Of a stretch of DNA of 64,000 nucleotides, positions 24,852 to 37,199 are shown one piece after another. A program made the translations under genes and the position numbers. Under the pieces are notes generated by a model that was given only the letters and a program-made list of their open reading frames with translations, was not told the DNA's origin and did no database searches. The stretch spans positions 4,897,501-4,961,500 of the forward strand of contig NC_060961.1 of assembly GCF_910589235.1 (NCBI RefSeq), written 5' to 3'. Origin of the DNA: Vespa crabro (lineage: Eukaryota; Arthropoda; Insecta; Hymenoptera; Vespidae). Every line of letters starts with the position of its first letter. Position 1 is the first letter of the stretch.

Positions 24852-25602
24852 GTAAGTCGTCGAGTCTTAATTTGGCTTATATCGTCACGTTCTGGTTTAC
24901 TGTCCATGTCCATTCGTTGGTACGTTCTCATCCTTGACTTCGTCCTTGTTCTCTTTCTTCATCTCAACGTTCTTCTATTAATCTTCTTGACTCGACGTCG
25001 TCGTTGTCGCTTGTAGAAAACGAAATGAAAACGAAGCTTCTTCTGCGTCGGCTAGCCTAATTACAAATCCTTTTCACGTAGCCACTCTTCCATAAGAAGA
25101 GAAGACATAATTAGCCGTATGCGTATGTTTTAATTAAGACTTTCATTCGGATATTCCTCTCTCAGTAACATCAGCGACTTAAAAACATTGCCATTCCTTT
25201 CCTTTCCTTTTTTTATCGTTTTAACAAGATATCCATGGTATTGTTGTTTTAAACGAAGTTCATTCGCTACAATTTGCCATTGCTTTGTTTTCTCAATTTT
25301 CGATTAGATCATAAACAAATTATCCAAAAGTACAGTATCTATCCACAGAGATAATACTCAATGCGAAAAAAGACGAAAAAAAGAAATTGTATTTGATCTT
25401 GATTGTATGCATTTAAATGAAATGAAACGAGTTTATATCAGATCTCATCGCGAGAAAAGAAAAACTCGATTGAAATGAGTATACATGATTGTCTATACAA
25501 AACGAAATTAGTGTTTATTAGAAAATTGGTATGATAATGAAGTGTAAACATTGACTCGAGTCCGTATGTATTCTTTCTTTTTATATAAAATTCGCCAATA
25601 GT

Positions 25603-25732
<130 letters not shown>

Positions 25733-25879
25733 GCTTTTCACAGGAATGGTCGAGATAGTAAGTAGATACCTTAATCATAAATTATTGTTATATCGGATTA
25801 TCGCATTCTCTTATTCGTATGTAAACATGTACGTAGGTAGACATTTTACAATAGTAAAAATGTACAAATAAACTAATGA

Positions 25880-25880
<1 letters not shown>

Positions 25881-25920
<40 letters not shown>
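25881..25920. repeat. (TA)n array, 20 units
   Basis: Forty bases of pure TA. Confidence 0.95.
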
Positions 25921-25923
<3 letters not shown>

Positions 25924-26671
25924 GCGTACATATCTAACCATGACACCTGAAAAGCTTGTTTTGCATTCCCGAAGCCAATTACGAGTTCACTAACAGTGTC
26001 ACTTAAAGGACGAGAAGTTAGGTAATTGGACGTCTTTGGAGTCGCGTCTTGCGTATCTCTAATTAAAGCTGACGTCGATGCCACTTGGCGAGATAATTTA
26101 CACGAATCAAAGAAACGAATTCTACTTGCTTATTTTTCATCGACACGTTTCGCTGGTTTTTAATCACCTCGAGAGTAAGAGCAAAGTTAACTCCTCTCGT
26201 CTCATCATCATCGTCTCTTCCTCATCCTTGCACTATGTTATCTAACGAGACTTACCTCGTAAAACTCAATTGCTTCGTTAGCAAAGGTAAAAAGAAGTAA
26301 AGGGGAAAAAAAAGGGACGCGTAGTACGAAACTTAAAGTTATTCTTTCGCGAAGATTTGACCTTTAATTATTCTACGTACATAAGTCTAATTCGTGATAA
26401 GAAAAATATGTCACTTAATTGAAACGATAATGTGTTATATGATAACTTTTGTATATTGATCTACTTTATTTCTTCTGTAATAGCATGTATCATTCAAATT
26501 TTTATCTTCTCATTTCGCTCTTTTAAGAACTTTTCACTGTGATATATTTAATATTTTTAAATACATATTTGTAATTATTTTTATTTTTGTTATATAAAAA
26601 TTATTTTTGTGAATATAAAAATTTTGTTTTTCCTTGCAGCTAAATATACAAAAAAAGATTTACAATCATGG

Positions 26672-27001
26672 AAATTCTAATCTTAATGAAATTTTGTATG
26701 TATAGCACAAGTTATGTAAAGAATAATATATTTTCGAAGTCGAAATTAACTTCGAATATTTTACTTTTCTGCAAGTATTTTTCATAATTTTTCCTTCGTA
26801 ATCTAACAAATAATATATATTATAATTTTTATATAAAGTGGTTCTTTCCTATTCCCAAACTAATTAAATCGGAAAAACGATACATTTAGAAAACTTTGAA
26901 GAGTTTATTTTACTAACCCAAATTGAATTTTGGCCGAAAAAAAATTTCTTCCTTTACATAACTCATGCTTTACATACAAAATTTCATTAAAATCAGAATT
27001 T
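26672..27001. repeat. Diverged long inverted repeat (two 50-bp arms), probable old mobile-element remnant
   Basis: Bases 26672-26721 and the reverse complement of 26952-27001 agree at 45 of 50 positions, sharing for example AATGAAATTTTGTATGTA. The spacer is 230 bp. Weaker similarity continues beyond both arms, so the original repeat was longer. No transposase frame and no clear target duplication were found. A foldback element or two opposed copies of one transposon end would both fit. Confidence 0.7.
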
Positions 27002-27368
27002 TTGGTTTAGAAATTTTCCCTTGTTAGATGTTACATCATTCTACAATTGGAGTACATTTTTCGATAAAGAACGGTCCCACCTATAAAACTTTTTTCTGCT
27101 TGGCTAAGTAAATATTCAATTAACTCTTCGAAAGTTTTTGAAGGCAAAGAGAAAAACGAGTTGCAGCCGCGGGCTGCCTTCTTCTCGTCTCGTTGATTTT
27201 ACTTCGTGGCAGTTTCGATAGCGAAGTGGTTTATCATTTCTTACATGGATTCCCAACGGGACATAGCAGTTGATTTTTTTATTCGCATAACGCGGAACTT
27301 CTTCGGGTCATATTGATCTAGCTTTCTGAAATAAAGTTATTCCGTGAAATATTGATACATTTAGTTCC

Positions 27369-27369
<1 letters not shown>

Positions 27370-27401
<32 letters not shown>

Positions 27402-27415
27402 TTTGTATGTGTGTA
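27370..27415. repeat. (GC)n(GT)n alternating purine-pyrimidine tract
   Basis: Roughly seven GC units run straight into eight GT units, then GTTTGTATGTGTGT. Strict purine-pyrimidine alternation over about 30 bp is the classic Z-DNA-forming pattern and the only such tract in the window. Confidence 0.95.
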
Positions 27416-27648
27416 TAAGAGTGAGAATCGTTTAATACGTTCGGGATCGAACGAATTAATAGATTTAACTTTGATAAAACATGATAAATGATGGATAAAA
27501 GTGCAGAGCTAAGAGATGGTGAAATGGAAGAAAAGAAAAATCAACGAATGTTGGACGTACGATGTTGCTTTTACGATTGCAGCCGTTTACTTTTACGATT
27601 GACGATAACCGACATGGAACTTTGAGGACAATAAAAAGCAAAAGAAAA

Positions 27649-27667
27649 GAGAGAGAGAGAGAGAGAG

Positions 27668-27700
<33 letters not shown>
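27649..27700. repeat. (GA)n array
   Basis: Two GA runs separated by AAGAAAG. Confidence 0.95.
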
Positions 27701-27939
27701 AACGAGAGTATTCAAGTGGAAGGAAAAATCAAACGTCAATTAATATAAACGTCAAAAAATAAACATAATAATAGATGAGTATTGACAATGAAAAGAGAAG
27801 AATATGTGTACTTAATAAATTAAATTAAATAAGAAAAAAAGAGAGAAAAAAATTGTTCCAGTACATTCAGTCGTCTTTGCCTTATCCTTAAATTCGGTCA
27901 GATGAGAGAGACACCAAAAGAGATTTGGACATACACGAA

Positions 27940-27955
27940 AAGAGAGAGAGAGAGG

Positions 27956-27985
<30 letters not shown>
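27940..27985. repeat. (GA)n array
   Basis: GA units with GGG and AAAG breaks; faces the CT array at 28302. Confidence 0.95.
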
Positions 27986-27986
<1 letters not shown>

Positions 27987-28298
27987 TCCTCGCATCCGAT
28001 CCATTCTTTTTTGTGATGTTTTCTATCATCGAGTAGGCAGACACGAGTTATCAAGAGAGATGATAATTTTGAAAAAGTTTTTCTTCAAGAAACCAAAGAC
28101 AGAAGAAGATTTTTATTATGAGGTAAGAAAGGGAATACGAGTTTGTAATAGAATGGTGGAAAATAGAGGACATCTTATCACGAGACGAGTCGTTGTCTTC
28201 GTTGTCGTCGACGTTCCTCCTGCAGGAATCCCCGTTAACAACTTTGTCGGTATTATCGCAATCTCACAGACACACGAAGAAGATTCCTAGACTAGTTT

Positions 28299-28301
<3 letters not shown>

Positions 28302-28353
<52 letters not shown>
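28302..28353. repeat. (CT)n array
   Basis: About 24 pure CT units, one of the longer perfect dinucleotide arrays. Confidence 0.95.
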
Positions 28354-28354
<1 letters not shown>

Positions 28355-28528
28355 GTTGAGAAAGTTGCAAGGTTTGGACGAAGGAATGGCAAACCGCACA
28401 CGTATACTCGATTTCGCAAGAACAGCCTAGGTTATACATGAGTACATACAAGGTCAATGTATACTTACATATGTGTGTGTGTGTATACATATACACTTAC
28501 ATACATATATGACCATAGTTTTACGCAG

Positions 28529-28634
28529 ACTGGTTTCCGGTTTCATGGGGATACACCCGATAGAGCTCGGTGTTGAGTCTTCGGAGATGTTCGTTGAGGA
28601 AATTTCCTTTCAAGATAAACTATTCCACCCTTGG
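28529..28634 (+). other. Candidate 106-bp exon, weak
   Basis: TTTTACGCAG precedes and TGG|GTAAGC follows. One frame is open across the segment after one leading base (LVSGFMGIHPIELGVESSEM..., ending KLFHPW). The opposite strand is also open here, and the acceptor lacks a convincing pyrimidine tract, so this may be chance in a GC-richer patch. Not recognised. Confidence 0.1.
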
Positions 28635-28942
28635 GTAAGCTCGCGAGTTTCTTAGAAAATTTTCCCAGGATTCTTGAAGGGCCTTCCCTACTATAATACC
28701 GTATCCTTGTCCAAGATACAGGACCCATCACTGGCGTTCTCCTCACGATTGACCTACCGTTAGATTGCGTAATAACCAACCGAAGCAGGTTAAAGCGAAA
28801 GAGAAAAAAGTCATGAAGGGTAAAGGTGAAAGGAGAAAACGAGAGTGGACGCAGCAACGTCAGAGAAATTTCCATTTTGCCGGTCTAAGCGAAATTTTCT
28901 TTCATCTCTCTCCCTTTCACCCTTCTCTCTTTATACTTTTTC

Positions 28943-28983
28943 TCTTTTTTCTTTTTTTTTTTTTTTCTTTCTTTTTCTTTTCT
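28943..28983. repeat. T-rich tract
   Basis: T14 followed by TTTC units. Confidence 0.85.
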
Positions 28984-29115
28984 ATCTCCTCAACGCTAGC
29001 TTCGATAAATTGAACCTTTTAAAGGGGTACTAAACTTTCAAGATAATCGTTTCGATCTGCTTCTAGGAAACGTTCGGAACGAAGATAAAAAAAAAATAAA
29101 CAGAAATATGAAGAA

Positions 29116-29116
29116 G

Positions 29117-29164
<48 letters not shown>
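29116..29164. repeat. (GA)n array
   Basis: About 20 pure GA units. Confidence 0.95.
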
Positions 29165-29166
<2 letters not shown>

Positions 29167-30019
29167 TAATCAAAGTACAAATGAGTAAACGGAAAGTTTT
29201 CCTTTTTTTTTTCTTCTTTTTCTAGTTTAATAACCGGCCGGATTGAAAGTTTCTTCAGCGACATACGTATACGATACAACGAGGGTAATTAAAAGGTGTT
29301 ACCTCCTGTGGGGCTTTCTCGAAGCTCCGGATCGGATGGCGCGTGAGCAACTTTAATATACTCACCCCGACAGGAATCTCAACTTTTACGGGTCATTTCA
29401 AAAAGTCCATGAACAAACATTTAAGCGGGGTCGCGTAACATTTCATTAAAACTTGCCGTAAGAGTTCAACAGGAATAATATTCTTGAGACGGTGTCGCTT
29501 GCTTCTACTGCGTTTCAAGGTATCCCCTCCATCCAAACAATTCCCAAACCAACATTCACTTCCTCTTTATTTCACCCTTCGTCTCTTTTCTCCTGACACT
29601 CGTGTTTCGCATTTTCGAAGGACATTTGCGTCGTCGTTCACACGGTAAAGTTTAAATGAACCGTACTACCGGTACCACAATAGTAGTCCATTTTTCCATT
29701 TTCCTTCCTTTTGCGAATGCCGTCAAGCGTGATTCATTAGTTTATCGAGAAACTGTCGGTTCGTCGTTCTCCTTCGTTACCGGTTTGACTTATTTCTCTA
29801 TCTGCGTTAGAAATAGAAATTTCCTGATCGAAATATAAAACAACAGACGAAAATGGCACATAAGAAATTATATATGTATATATATTATATAAAATATATA
29901 ACAATTGACTTGACACAACTATCTTATTAATTATAAGATTTCTTAAATCTATTTTTTTTTTTAACTATATCCTTGTCGATGTGCTACAATTATATTCACG
30001 TCTTATTAATAATCTAACT

Positions 30020-30055
<36 letters not shown>
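30020..30055. repeat. (TA)n array
   Basis: About 17 TA units. Confidence 0.95.
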
Positions 30056-30058
<3 letters not shown>

Positions 30059-30177
30059 CTTTTCTATTATATTATTTCTTAATATCTTTCTTATAAACTG
30101 CCTCATGCGTTCGCGTATGTTTACTCGAGTCTGATAAATACGTATAAGAAGATGAGTTTTCTTTCTTTCTTTCGTTT

Positions 30178-30224
30178 TTCTTTCCTTCGCAAGAAAAAAA
30201 AAGAAAAAAAGAAAAAAAAAGGTG
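30178..30224. repeat. A-rich tract
   Basis: A runs with single G breaks following a TTTC-rich segment; the pair could fold back. Confidence 0.8.
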
Positions 30225-30380
30225 ATCGAAGTTGTAGGTCCTATCACGAGGGAAGTATTCGAGGTTCTCGGTGGCTCGTAAATTTCCACGAAGTCAGAAA
30301 GAAAAATCTAGAACGTTCGAGTCCTTGGCAGATCGGCGTCGAATGACCAAAGACTGGGCTTTGAAGGATAGACCAAGCTA

Positions 30381-30391
30381 AAAGAGAGAAA

Positions 30392-30426
<35 letters not shown>

Positions 30427-30427
30427 G
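30381..30427. repeat. Interrupted (GA)n array
   Basis: GA units with an A inserted about every 8-10 bases (GAGAGAAA periodicity). Confidence 0.93.
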
Positions 30428-30783
30428 ACGAACGGAGGACCGAAGCTATGGTTAGTCCGGTAACCGCGTAAAACCACTCGGAGAGTTCAGTAGCTTTTTC
30501 TGACCTCCGACTGACACCGATGCTATTATCCTAAAAGACTTTTATCTCGATGGAAATATTTTTATCGTCCTACCACACCGCGCTCTCTTTCTATCCTATA
30601 TATTTTCTTTTATGCCTTACTCCGGCATGAATAAAGAGAGAACTTTGGAAAAGAATATATCCTTCGCTATTAAGAAGATAAGACATAAAAGACAAACGAG
30701 CCAGCGAACAGCAGAGCCGTCGTGATAAAGTTTCGATAGCAAGCTCGATTAATTCGTGATTCGATCAACGCTCTTTCTCTTTT

Positions 30784-30824
30784 TCTTTATCGCATTCTTA
30801 CTCTCTTTCTTTATCGCACTCTTA

Positions 30825-30831
<7 letters not shown>
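30784..30831. repeat. 24-bp tandem repeat, two copies
   Basis: TCTTTATCGCATTCTTACTC and its one-mismatch copy starting at 30808 (GCACTC for GCATTC) lie immediately upstream of a (CT)n array. Confidence 0.85.

Positions 30832-30868
<37 letters not shown>
30832..30868. repeat. (CT)n array
   Basis: About 14 CT units ending CGCTGC, directly after the 24-bp duplication. Confidence 0.95.
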
Positions 30869-30871
<3 letters not shown>

Positions 30872-31065
30872 CTTACATTTTTACATATTTTATTTTTCGC
30901 TAAAGAAGTTTTAATTGAAAAATTCAACTACTCGTTGATTCTAATAAAACACAGAACTTCTTCGTTGATTCGTTACCAATCTCTCAGATATTTTCGTATT
31001 AAAATGCGAGGCCGTCGCTATAGCCGAATTATTGAGGAAAGAAAAAAAAAATGGGAAAAGCCTTT

Positions 31066-31126
31066 TTTCCTTTTACTTTCTATTTTTTTTATTTATTTTT
31101 TTTTTTTCTTTTTTTTATTTTTTTTA
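31066..31126. repeat. T-rich tract
   Basis: T runs broken by A and C. Generates Phe-rich frames only. Confidence 0.9.
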
Positions 31127-31567
31127 ACACGATGAACGGTCAATATGAAACTTTTCATCGAAAAACGTGCGCGCGAACACATTTACAAGTACCATACGTA
31201 CGCACTAAAGGCGAACGTGAAAAGTACAAAAGCTAGCTGTGATCGTGTAGTCTATGGATTTACGTGGAAACGCTTGTCGCTCGACGCCAGAACCCTTTTT
31301 CACATGCCTATCGAGCGAAAAACCGATAACAACACTTTTCCGAAGAGATAGACAAAAGGATTACGTAAAGGGAAAGGGATTACGTTGAGAGGAAGGGAGA
31401 ACGATAGTCGAAAACGGAGAGAACGAAAGAAACAGCAGAGAATGAACGGAGCTTGAGAGATCAGAGTAAAATTCGTCCAGGTAACCGAAAACTGCAAGCA
31501 ATACGCATAATGTTTATCGATCTCGCGTATTGCGTTTTAGACGGGATGAATTTTTCTCTACCTCTGT

Positions 31568-31702
31568 TTCTTTTTTTTTTTTATATCTTTCTCTTTCCCT
31601 GTTTTTTTTTCCTTTCTCTCTCTCCCTTTCCCTCTTTCTGTTTCTCTCATTCTCTTTCTGTCTCTGTCTCTCTTTCTCCTTTTATCTATCCATCTACCTA
31701 TT
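31568..31702. repeat. Long degenerate pyrimidine tract
   Basis: About 135 bases almost wholly C/T, with T runs and CTCT segments; no consistent unit. Confidence 0.85.
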
Positions 31703-32267
31703 TACTATTCTCTCTTCTCTCTTTCCATAGTAACGTGTGCCGACCGACGAATTGTTTCCTGGCCGTTATCCAAATACCGCGATGATCCATTAAGCCACGA
31801 ACATTCCTATCTTTCCAGCATAGACGTTTTCGTACACATGCTGCCCAATGCAAACTTGGAACGAACGGACGGCTTCTTTTTCTAGATGACGATAATGCAA
31901 GGGATCAACGATCGCTATTGTTGACTTTTACTTCAGCATCGATACGCATAACTTTACTGGGTCCCCTATAAAACATGAGTTTGAAAACAATCGTTTGAAA
32001 ATATTTTTCGCGACATATTTTGTTCTTCTTTTTATTAAAGTTTTTAACGTTGTCACATTAATGTCACAATGTTCTCATAAGAATACTCTCCCGAACCACG
32101 AATGCGAATCAAGCTATCGTACTTATTATCGTTTTTACTTTTTCTTTTTTTTTTTTGTCACTTTTGCAATTAATGGAAAGCGCGAACTTTCCACGTGAAA
32201 TTTTTAATTCACGACAATGAAAACCACTCAAGAGTATCATTATCGTTCAATTTTAGTATCATTACGA

Positions 32268-32295
32268 ATGAAAATCAAATTGGTTTGATTTTCAT
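32268..32295. repeat. Perfect 12-bp inverted repeat, 4-base loop
   Basis: ATGAAAATCAAA (32268-32279) and TTTGATTTTCAT (32284-32295) are exact reverse complements separated by TTGG. The sequence is AT-rich, so chance is possible, but a 12-bp perfect stem with a tetraloop is uncommon. There is no U-rich tail pattern and no gene upstream to make it a terminator. Confidence 0.75.
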
Positions 32296-34466
32296 GATGC
32301 CGTCACGTATCTGAGAAACGTGAAAGTATTGACGTAACAAACGATCTTTACGATAACATGTTCACTAGTAATAATCTACGAAAGTATAAATCATGTTTGT
32401 GGTATATTTATAATACTGCATTTTTTCTAAAAACATTTTTCAAGGAAAAACTTGCGATAAAGTATATAATAATTTTTAACAATAATTTGTTAGTATAGAT
32501 AATGAGTAAATAGTTTGGCGAAACTTCATGTAGATCAAATTTTCGAAGGCTACGATTCCTCTTAGGAAGTTTGCTTCCTTAGAATCTTGAGGAACTTTTA
32601 GAAACTTATAGTTTTCTAAGTATCTAAGAGAGAAGATGGAATAGATCGGTGGTGTGCGATCTTCTTTCTTTAGACTGAAATCTTATATGGCTGTTAAAAT
32701 ATGTTTCTAAATATATCGAATAAAAATATAATGATAGTAATAATAATTTGTATAGAATATATTGAAAAATATTGTCTTACGATTGATTAATTCGTATTAT
32801 TTTTAATAGCCATATTATGAATTATTCTTGATCTCATTATTTAATTATTTTCATTTTTATTTTTATACGACGAACATTAACCATACGTAATATTCATGAA
32901 AATTTTGGAATCCATAGTTTACACACCATTGAGATAAATATTAGTACGAGTAAAACGAAAGTTACAAGATGATCAATTTATTTGAAGAATCAAGAATATT
33001 GGGGTTCTAAAAGTTTCAAGTAATTTTTTAAATTGTCCCGTTTCTCGAAGAAACGTCAAAGAAAACTTTTCTCACGAACCATCGTTTATATCACGACGAT
33101 GATCGAGCACGTAGATAGAGAGACAGAGAATGAGAGAGAAAGAGAAAGAGAGGAAGAGACGAACAACGCTGGAAAAGTAAAGTAAATACGAACGGAGCTA
33201 GCCAACGGCGGGTTACCAAAAAGTTTAACGAACAGAATACAGGCGAGTAGGCGGTGAGCCGACGGGCAGTGGTCGAGCGCGACGATGCTTATCGCGGCCA
33301 GCAAATTATTGGAAAAGCGAAGAATTTGAAGCTCAGGACACGCTCGTGCATTTGAAAGTGTGTGTATCTACTGAACGAACGAGTCGAATGGAGAGAAAAG
33401 AACGACACAACTGCGAGAATACTATACTATGCTACTACTGGTCAGTAAAATGTAGCTCAGGGAATTCCTCTTAAGAGAGCTCGGGTCCCTCAGAGTTAAA
33501 GTTAACGAAGTTTGTCTTTCCTCTGACGACTTACAAACAGTGTACTCTAGGTATATCGGTCGAACATAGTAAAGTTGATAAATTAAACGAAAATTCATCC
33601 TTATCGAGAAAATTACCGATAGAATAATTTCCCATAATATTATTCCATTCGTAAAATATAATATGTAATATGTTTTAATCGTCCCATTAAAATAATCCCT
33701 TTTTCATTTTTTTACATATATTCGTTGAATTTAGAATTGAGAAATGATAACAAATATAAATGTAAATATCTTTCTTCGAAATAGAAACAAAGGGAATAGT
33801 TGTAAACGTTATTACGATTGGTTATATTCACATAGATTCTAAACTTCTTAGACTTTCATGAAAAGATCGCTTTAGCAAGGTGCATACATATTGAGTTATT
33901 TTATCGTGTAACGTTTATATGGAAATAACAAGAGCGTTAGTTGAATTTAAATAAATAGGATAGATCGAAAAATGAATAATAAATTGTCTTCTTCGAGATA
34001 AACATGTCGAATACATTTCCGTGCATATATAATATTCGTAACATTTTATAAAAAAAAAGGTAATAATCATTAAAATATTTACCTATTGACAAAGGATATC
34101 CAAAAAATCAGAAGAACGACGAAAAAAACTTTTGAAATATCATTATATAACGAAGAAATAGAAAATGATTAACGTAACACGGGTAAACGCAATCTACGCA
34201 CTCGAACGTTAAAACAACATTAAGCCCCGACAACCTCATCGGCGTACTTCAATATTATCGGATATTAACCCGATTATTCGCTCTTGTAACATTAATTTCA
34301 CTTTATCCCGGACGATAATTTTCTATTACCAATATTTATGATGTACCACGAACAGTAAATATTAAAGGACGTTTGTCATTTTAATTATTAAAATAAGGTT
34401 GGGAGTTCGGAATTCAAAACAAACGAAGCAGGTTTTGAAATCATTAATTTTCGTAAAATTCTACAT

Positions 34467-34486
34467 CTTTCTTTCTTTCTTTCTTT

Positions 34487-34539
<53 letters not shown>
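34467..34539. repeat. Compound (TTTC)n(CT)n array
   Basis: Four or five TTTC units, TTTTATT, then about 24 pure CT units. Confidence 0.95.
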
Positions 34540-34541
<2 letters not shown>

Positions 34542-34869
34542 CTTCTCTTCCTTCCATCATCTCTCATAGCTCGCATAATTCTTTTGCCTTTTTTATTTCT
34601 TACGATTTATGTGCTCTTTTTTCGTATACATATACATAGATACATATATATATATATATGTATATATTGCAATTCTTGACGGTTAGTTCGCATTTCAACA
34701 GAAATATCTGTAGTACCGAACAACGAGAGAAATTCTCTTCAAAATCCCAGGCATCCTTGTGCTCGATGGGCTCGTAATAATCGTAAACTTGTTTACAAAG
34801 GCGCTATACGAGCGGGTCTAAAAAAAGAAATACTGGTGGGAGTACGAAACAGCAATACTGTTTAGAAGC

Positions 34870-34873
<4 letters not shown>

Positions 34874-34920
<47 letters not shown>
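34874..34920. repeat. (CT)n array
   Basis: About 16 CT units, a TTT break and more CT. Confidence 0.95.
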
Positions 34921-35867
34921 TTCCTTTGCTCCCTCTATTCGAAAAGTTTCAGCCCCTTTTCCATAATATAATACAATATCGTTGTAGTCTTTAGACCGAT
35001 GGAATATAGATTCTCTTCCGCTTTTAGATTTGCATTAAAACAACTTTCATTCGATCTCTTTTTATCTCGTCTATAAAAAGAGATAATTAGCCATCACATT
35101 TTTGTTTTGCTTTTTATTGAAGTCAATAAAAAATAAAAAGGGAGAGAGGGAAAAGAAAGGGAGGAATCGTGGAGGAGCAAGAAGGAATTTCTATATGCAT
35201 TACGTTCGAGAGTTGCAACCGATCGATAGGATCTTTCGACGGGCTTGCCTTCTCCCTTTTCCTCTCTTCGATGGTTGAACGCGCGCGCGTGAACACCCAT
35301 TCCTCTCACCCCCACTAAATCCTGTTATCGCCGTGTCATGGCGCGTTATCGGAGCGATTGTGCAGACCGAAGCCCCCTTTCGCTATAGATTACTATAGGT
35401 TGCCTGGTCGTACCCACCTAACGTCCGTTCGGACCACCATGAATCATGGCTCACACTAGATCCTATTTTGAAAGCGTTGCGTGACGAGTTCCAAACATCT
35501 CATTGATATATCAGATTTAAAGAAAAAGTTTTTAGGTCCACGGTCCATCACGTATGAACAAACTTTTCTATCTCATTTAGATTATCTCTGTCTATTTTAT
35601 TATTGAAATTTAGGCACGACGTTTGCCGAGCGAATTAATTTTCCACGAAATCCGCCTGTTATCTTTGAGTTCGTTCGCAATCACGCAAACTGACATATAC
35701 GGTCGACTTGTTTCGCCATTAAATTACACATCCACATTGGCGTCGCTATCCTGGATTAGATTGTCAAGCAGAGAATTATTATCCCTACGTTGGCCGTCGC
35801 AACGTTGACTGACATATTGTAACGATTTACGATAATCGACTGTAACGGACGTACACATACATACGAA

Positions 35868-35963
35868 AAGGGAGAAGGAGAGATGGAGGAGGAGGGGGAG
35901 GAGAAGGAGGGGGAAGAAGAGATGGAAGAAGAGATGGAGGAGATGGAGGAGAAGTAAATGAGG
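35868..35963. repeat. Polypurine (GGA)n-like tract
   Basis: Ninety-six bases almost without pyrimidine on this strand, built from imperfect GGA/GAA/GATGGA units with several GGGGG and GGG runs. Mirror-like purine tracts of this kind can adopt triplex (H-DNA) structure. The Pro/Ser/Leu-rich minus-strand frames across it are artefacts. Confidence 0.9.
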
Positions 35964-36291
35964 AGAATGTCGGAATTGATAAACCAATAATAGATCGCGA
36001 TATTTCGTTGGATATGTACGTAGAAGGACCCGACATATCTTGACGAGTTATAACTGCGTGGTAATATCTGTCTTCTCTCTACTATGACACAGAACCATCG
36101 AGAGATATCATCGAGTTTATTACGACAGATTTATAATACATGAGATGTCGTTTCCACGTTACGTCTAAATCGCATTCTCGATTGGTAAGTTCTTTATTAT
36201 TCGTTGAAAAGAAAAATGTCATAATCCTTGAAAAAGGTTGACGAAAGAAAATATGAAAGAAAATTGACGGGTGAAAATAATTGAAGAATAT

Positions 36292-36293
<2 letters not shown>

Positions 36294-36327
<34 letters not shown>
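36294..36327. repeat. (GA)n array
   Basis: About 16 pure GA units. Confidence 0.95.
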
Positions 36328-36333
<6 letters not shown>

Positions 36334-36530
36334 GATAAAGAGAGAGAAAAAGAAAAATAGAATAACGTAGTTTATGCGTCGCAAAGACGCGTTTGTTCAA
36401 TGCTTTGTATTAATGCACGATGCCAGCCATTATATCTGACATTCAAAATTATTCGATGAGGACGAGACTTTATAGCCGAGTAAAGTGCTAGAACGAAGAG
36501 AAGGCAAAAGGCAGGAGAATGATATGAAAT

Positions 36531-36532
<2 letters not shown>

Positions 36533-36580
<48 letters not shown>
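36533..36580. repeat. (GA)n array
   Basis: About 22 GA units. Confidence 0.95.
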
Positions 36581-36581
<1 letters not shown>

Positions 36582-37199
36582 ATGATAGTCGTTCGCCTCT
36601 AGAAATATCCATAGTCCATACATTATCTCGTCAAGATGCGGAAGGAAGTTCTAAAAGGAACGAGGCAGAACGCTTTCCCGTTAACTTTCCCCAAAACCGG
36701 TGTGTTACCTATAACATTTCAAACGAAATTCTTGCGAAAATACGACAACGCTGGTAGATACGAGCTCGGTATTGCAAATCCGCGAGTTCTCGAGTGAACA
36801 CGAAATAGTCAAGAGAACGAGGAGAGATATGAGAAGAGGATGAAGAAATGGTAAAAAGAGAATGAGAAGAGAGTACGATGATGAGAAGAGAAGAACGAGT
36901 ATGATTACAACTACGAGTAAAGGGGACATGGTTAAAGGTGTTACATTCTTGCTAACACTACTGATGATAGTAGTAGTGTTTCTAGTAGTCGGAAAACAGT
37001 CGATGCAGCAGACAGAGAAATCCTACTCGTAGAAAACTCAATGTACAGGGTGTTGCATGAGAAAGTGTTTTGGTTGAAACATCGGAGTTTAGACATGCTA
37101 GTGTTGCCATCTTCCTCGTCATCGTCCTTACCACTGCTGTTGCTTGAAGTGAAACTTTTCAACGAGTTTGCCGTCTCCGAAGCGATGCTACTTCTACAA

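Larger units (their letters stand above)
21295..25602. other. Non-coding region
   Basis: 21300-21600 is GC-richer with overlapping minus-strand frames that have no splice support. 23550-24240 is mixed. 25050-25140 holds three TAATTA motifs. The 45-bp splice-flanked segment at 24807 is listed separately. Confidence 0.65.
25921..30019. other. Non-coding region with old mobile-element traces
   Basis: 26330-27120 is AT-rich and holds the diverged inverted repeat. 29280-29470 is repeat-free and GC-richer; around 29390 it reads GGGTCATTTCAAAAAGTCC, a phrase resembling mariner-type transposon ends, without a matching opposite end. Confidence 0.6.
30056..34466. other. Non-coding region
   Basis: 31740-31980 and 33060-33560 are repeat-poor and moderately GC-rich but show no exon structure. 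32300-33060 and 33570-34380 are AT-rich spacer; 34200-34330 contains a slightly GC-richer patch (CCCCGACAACCTCATCGGCG). Confidence 0.65.
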
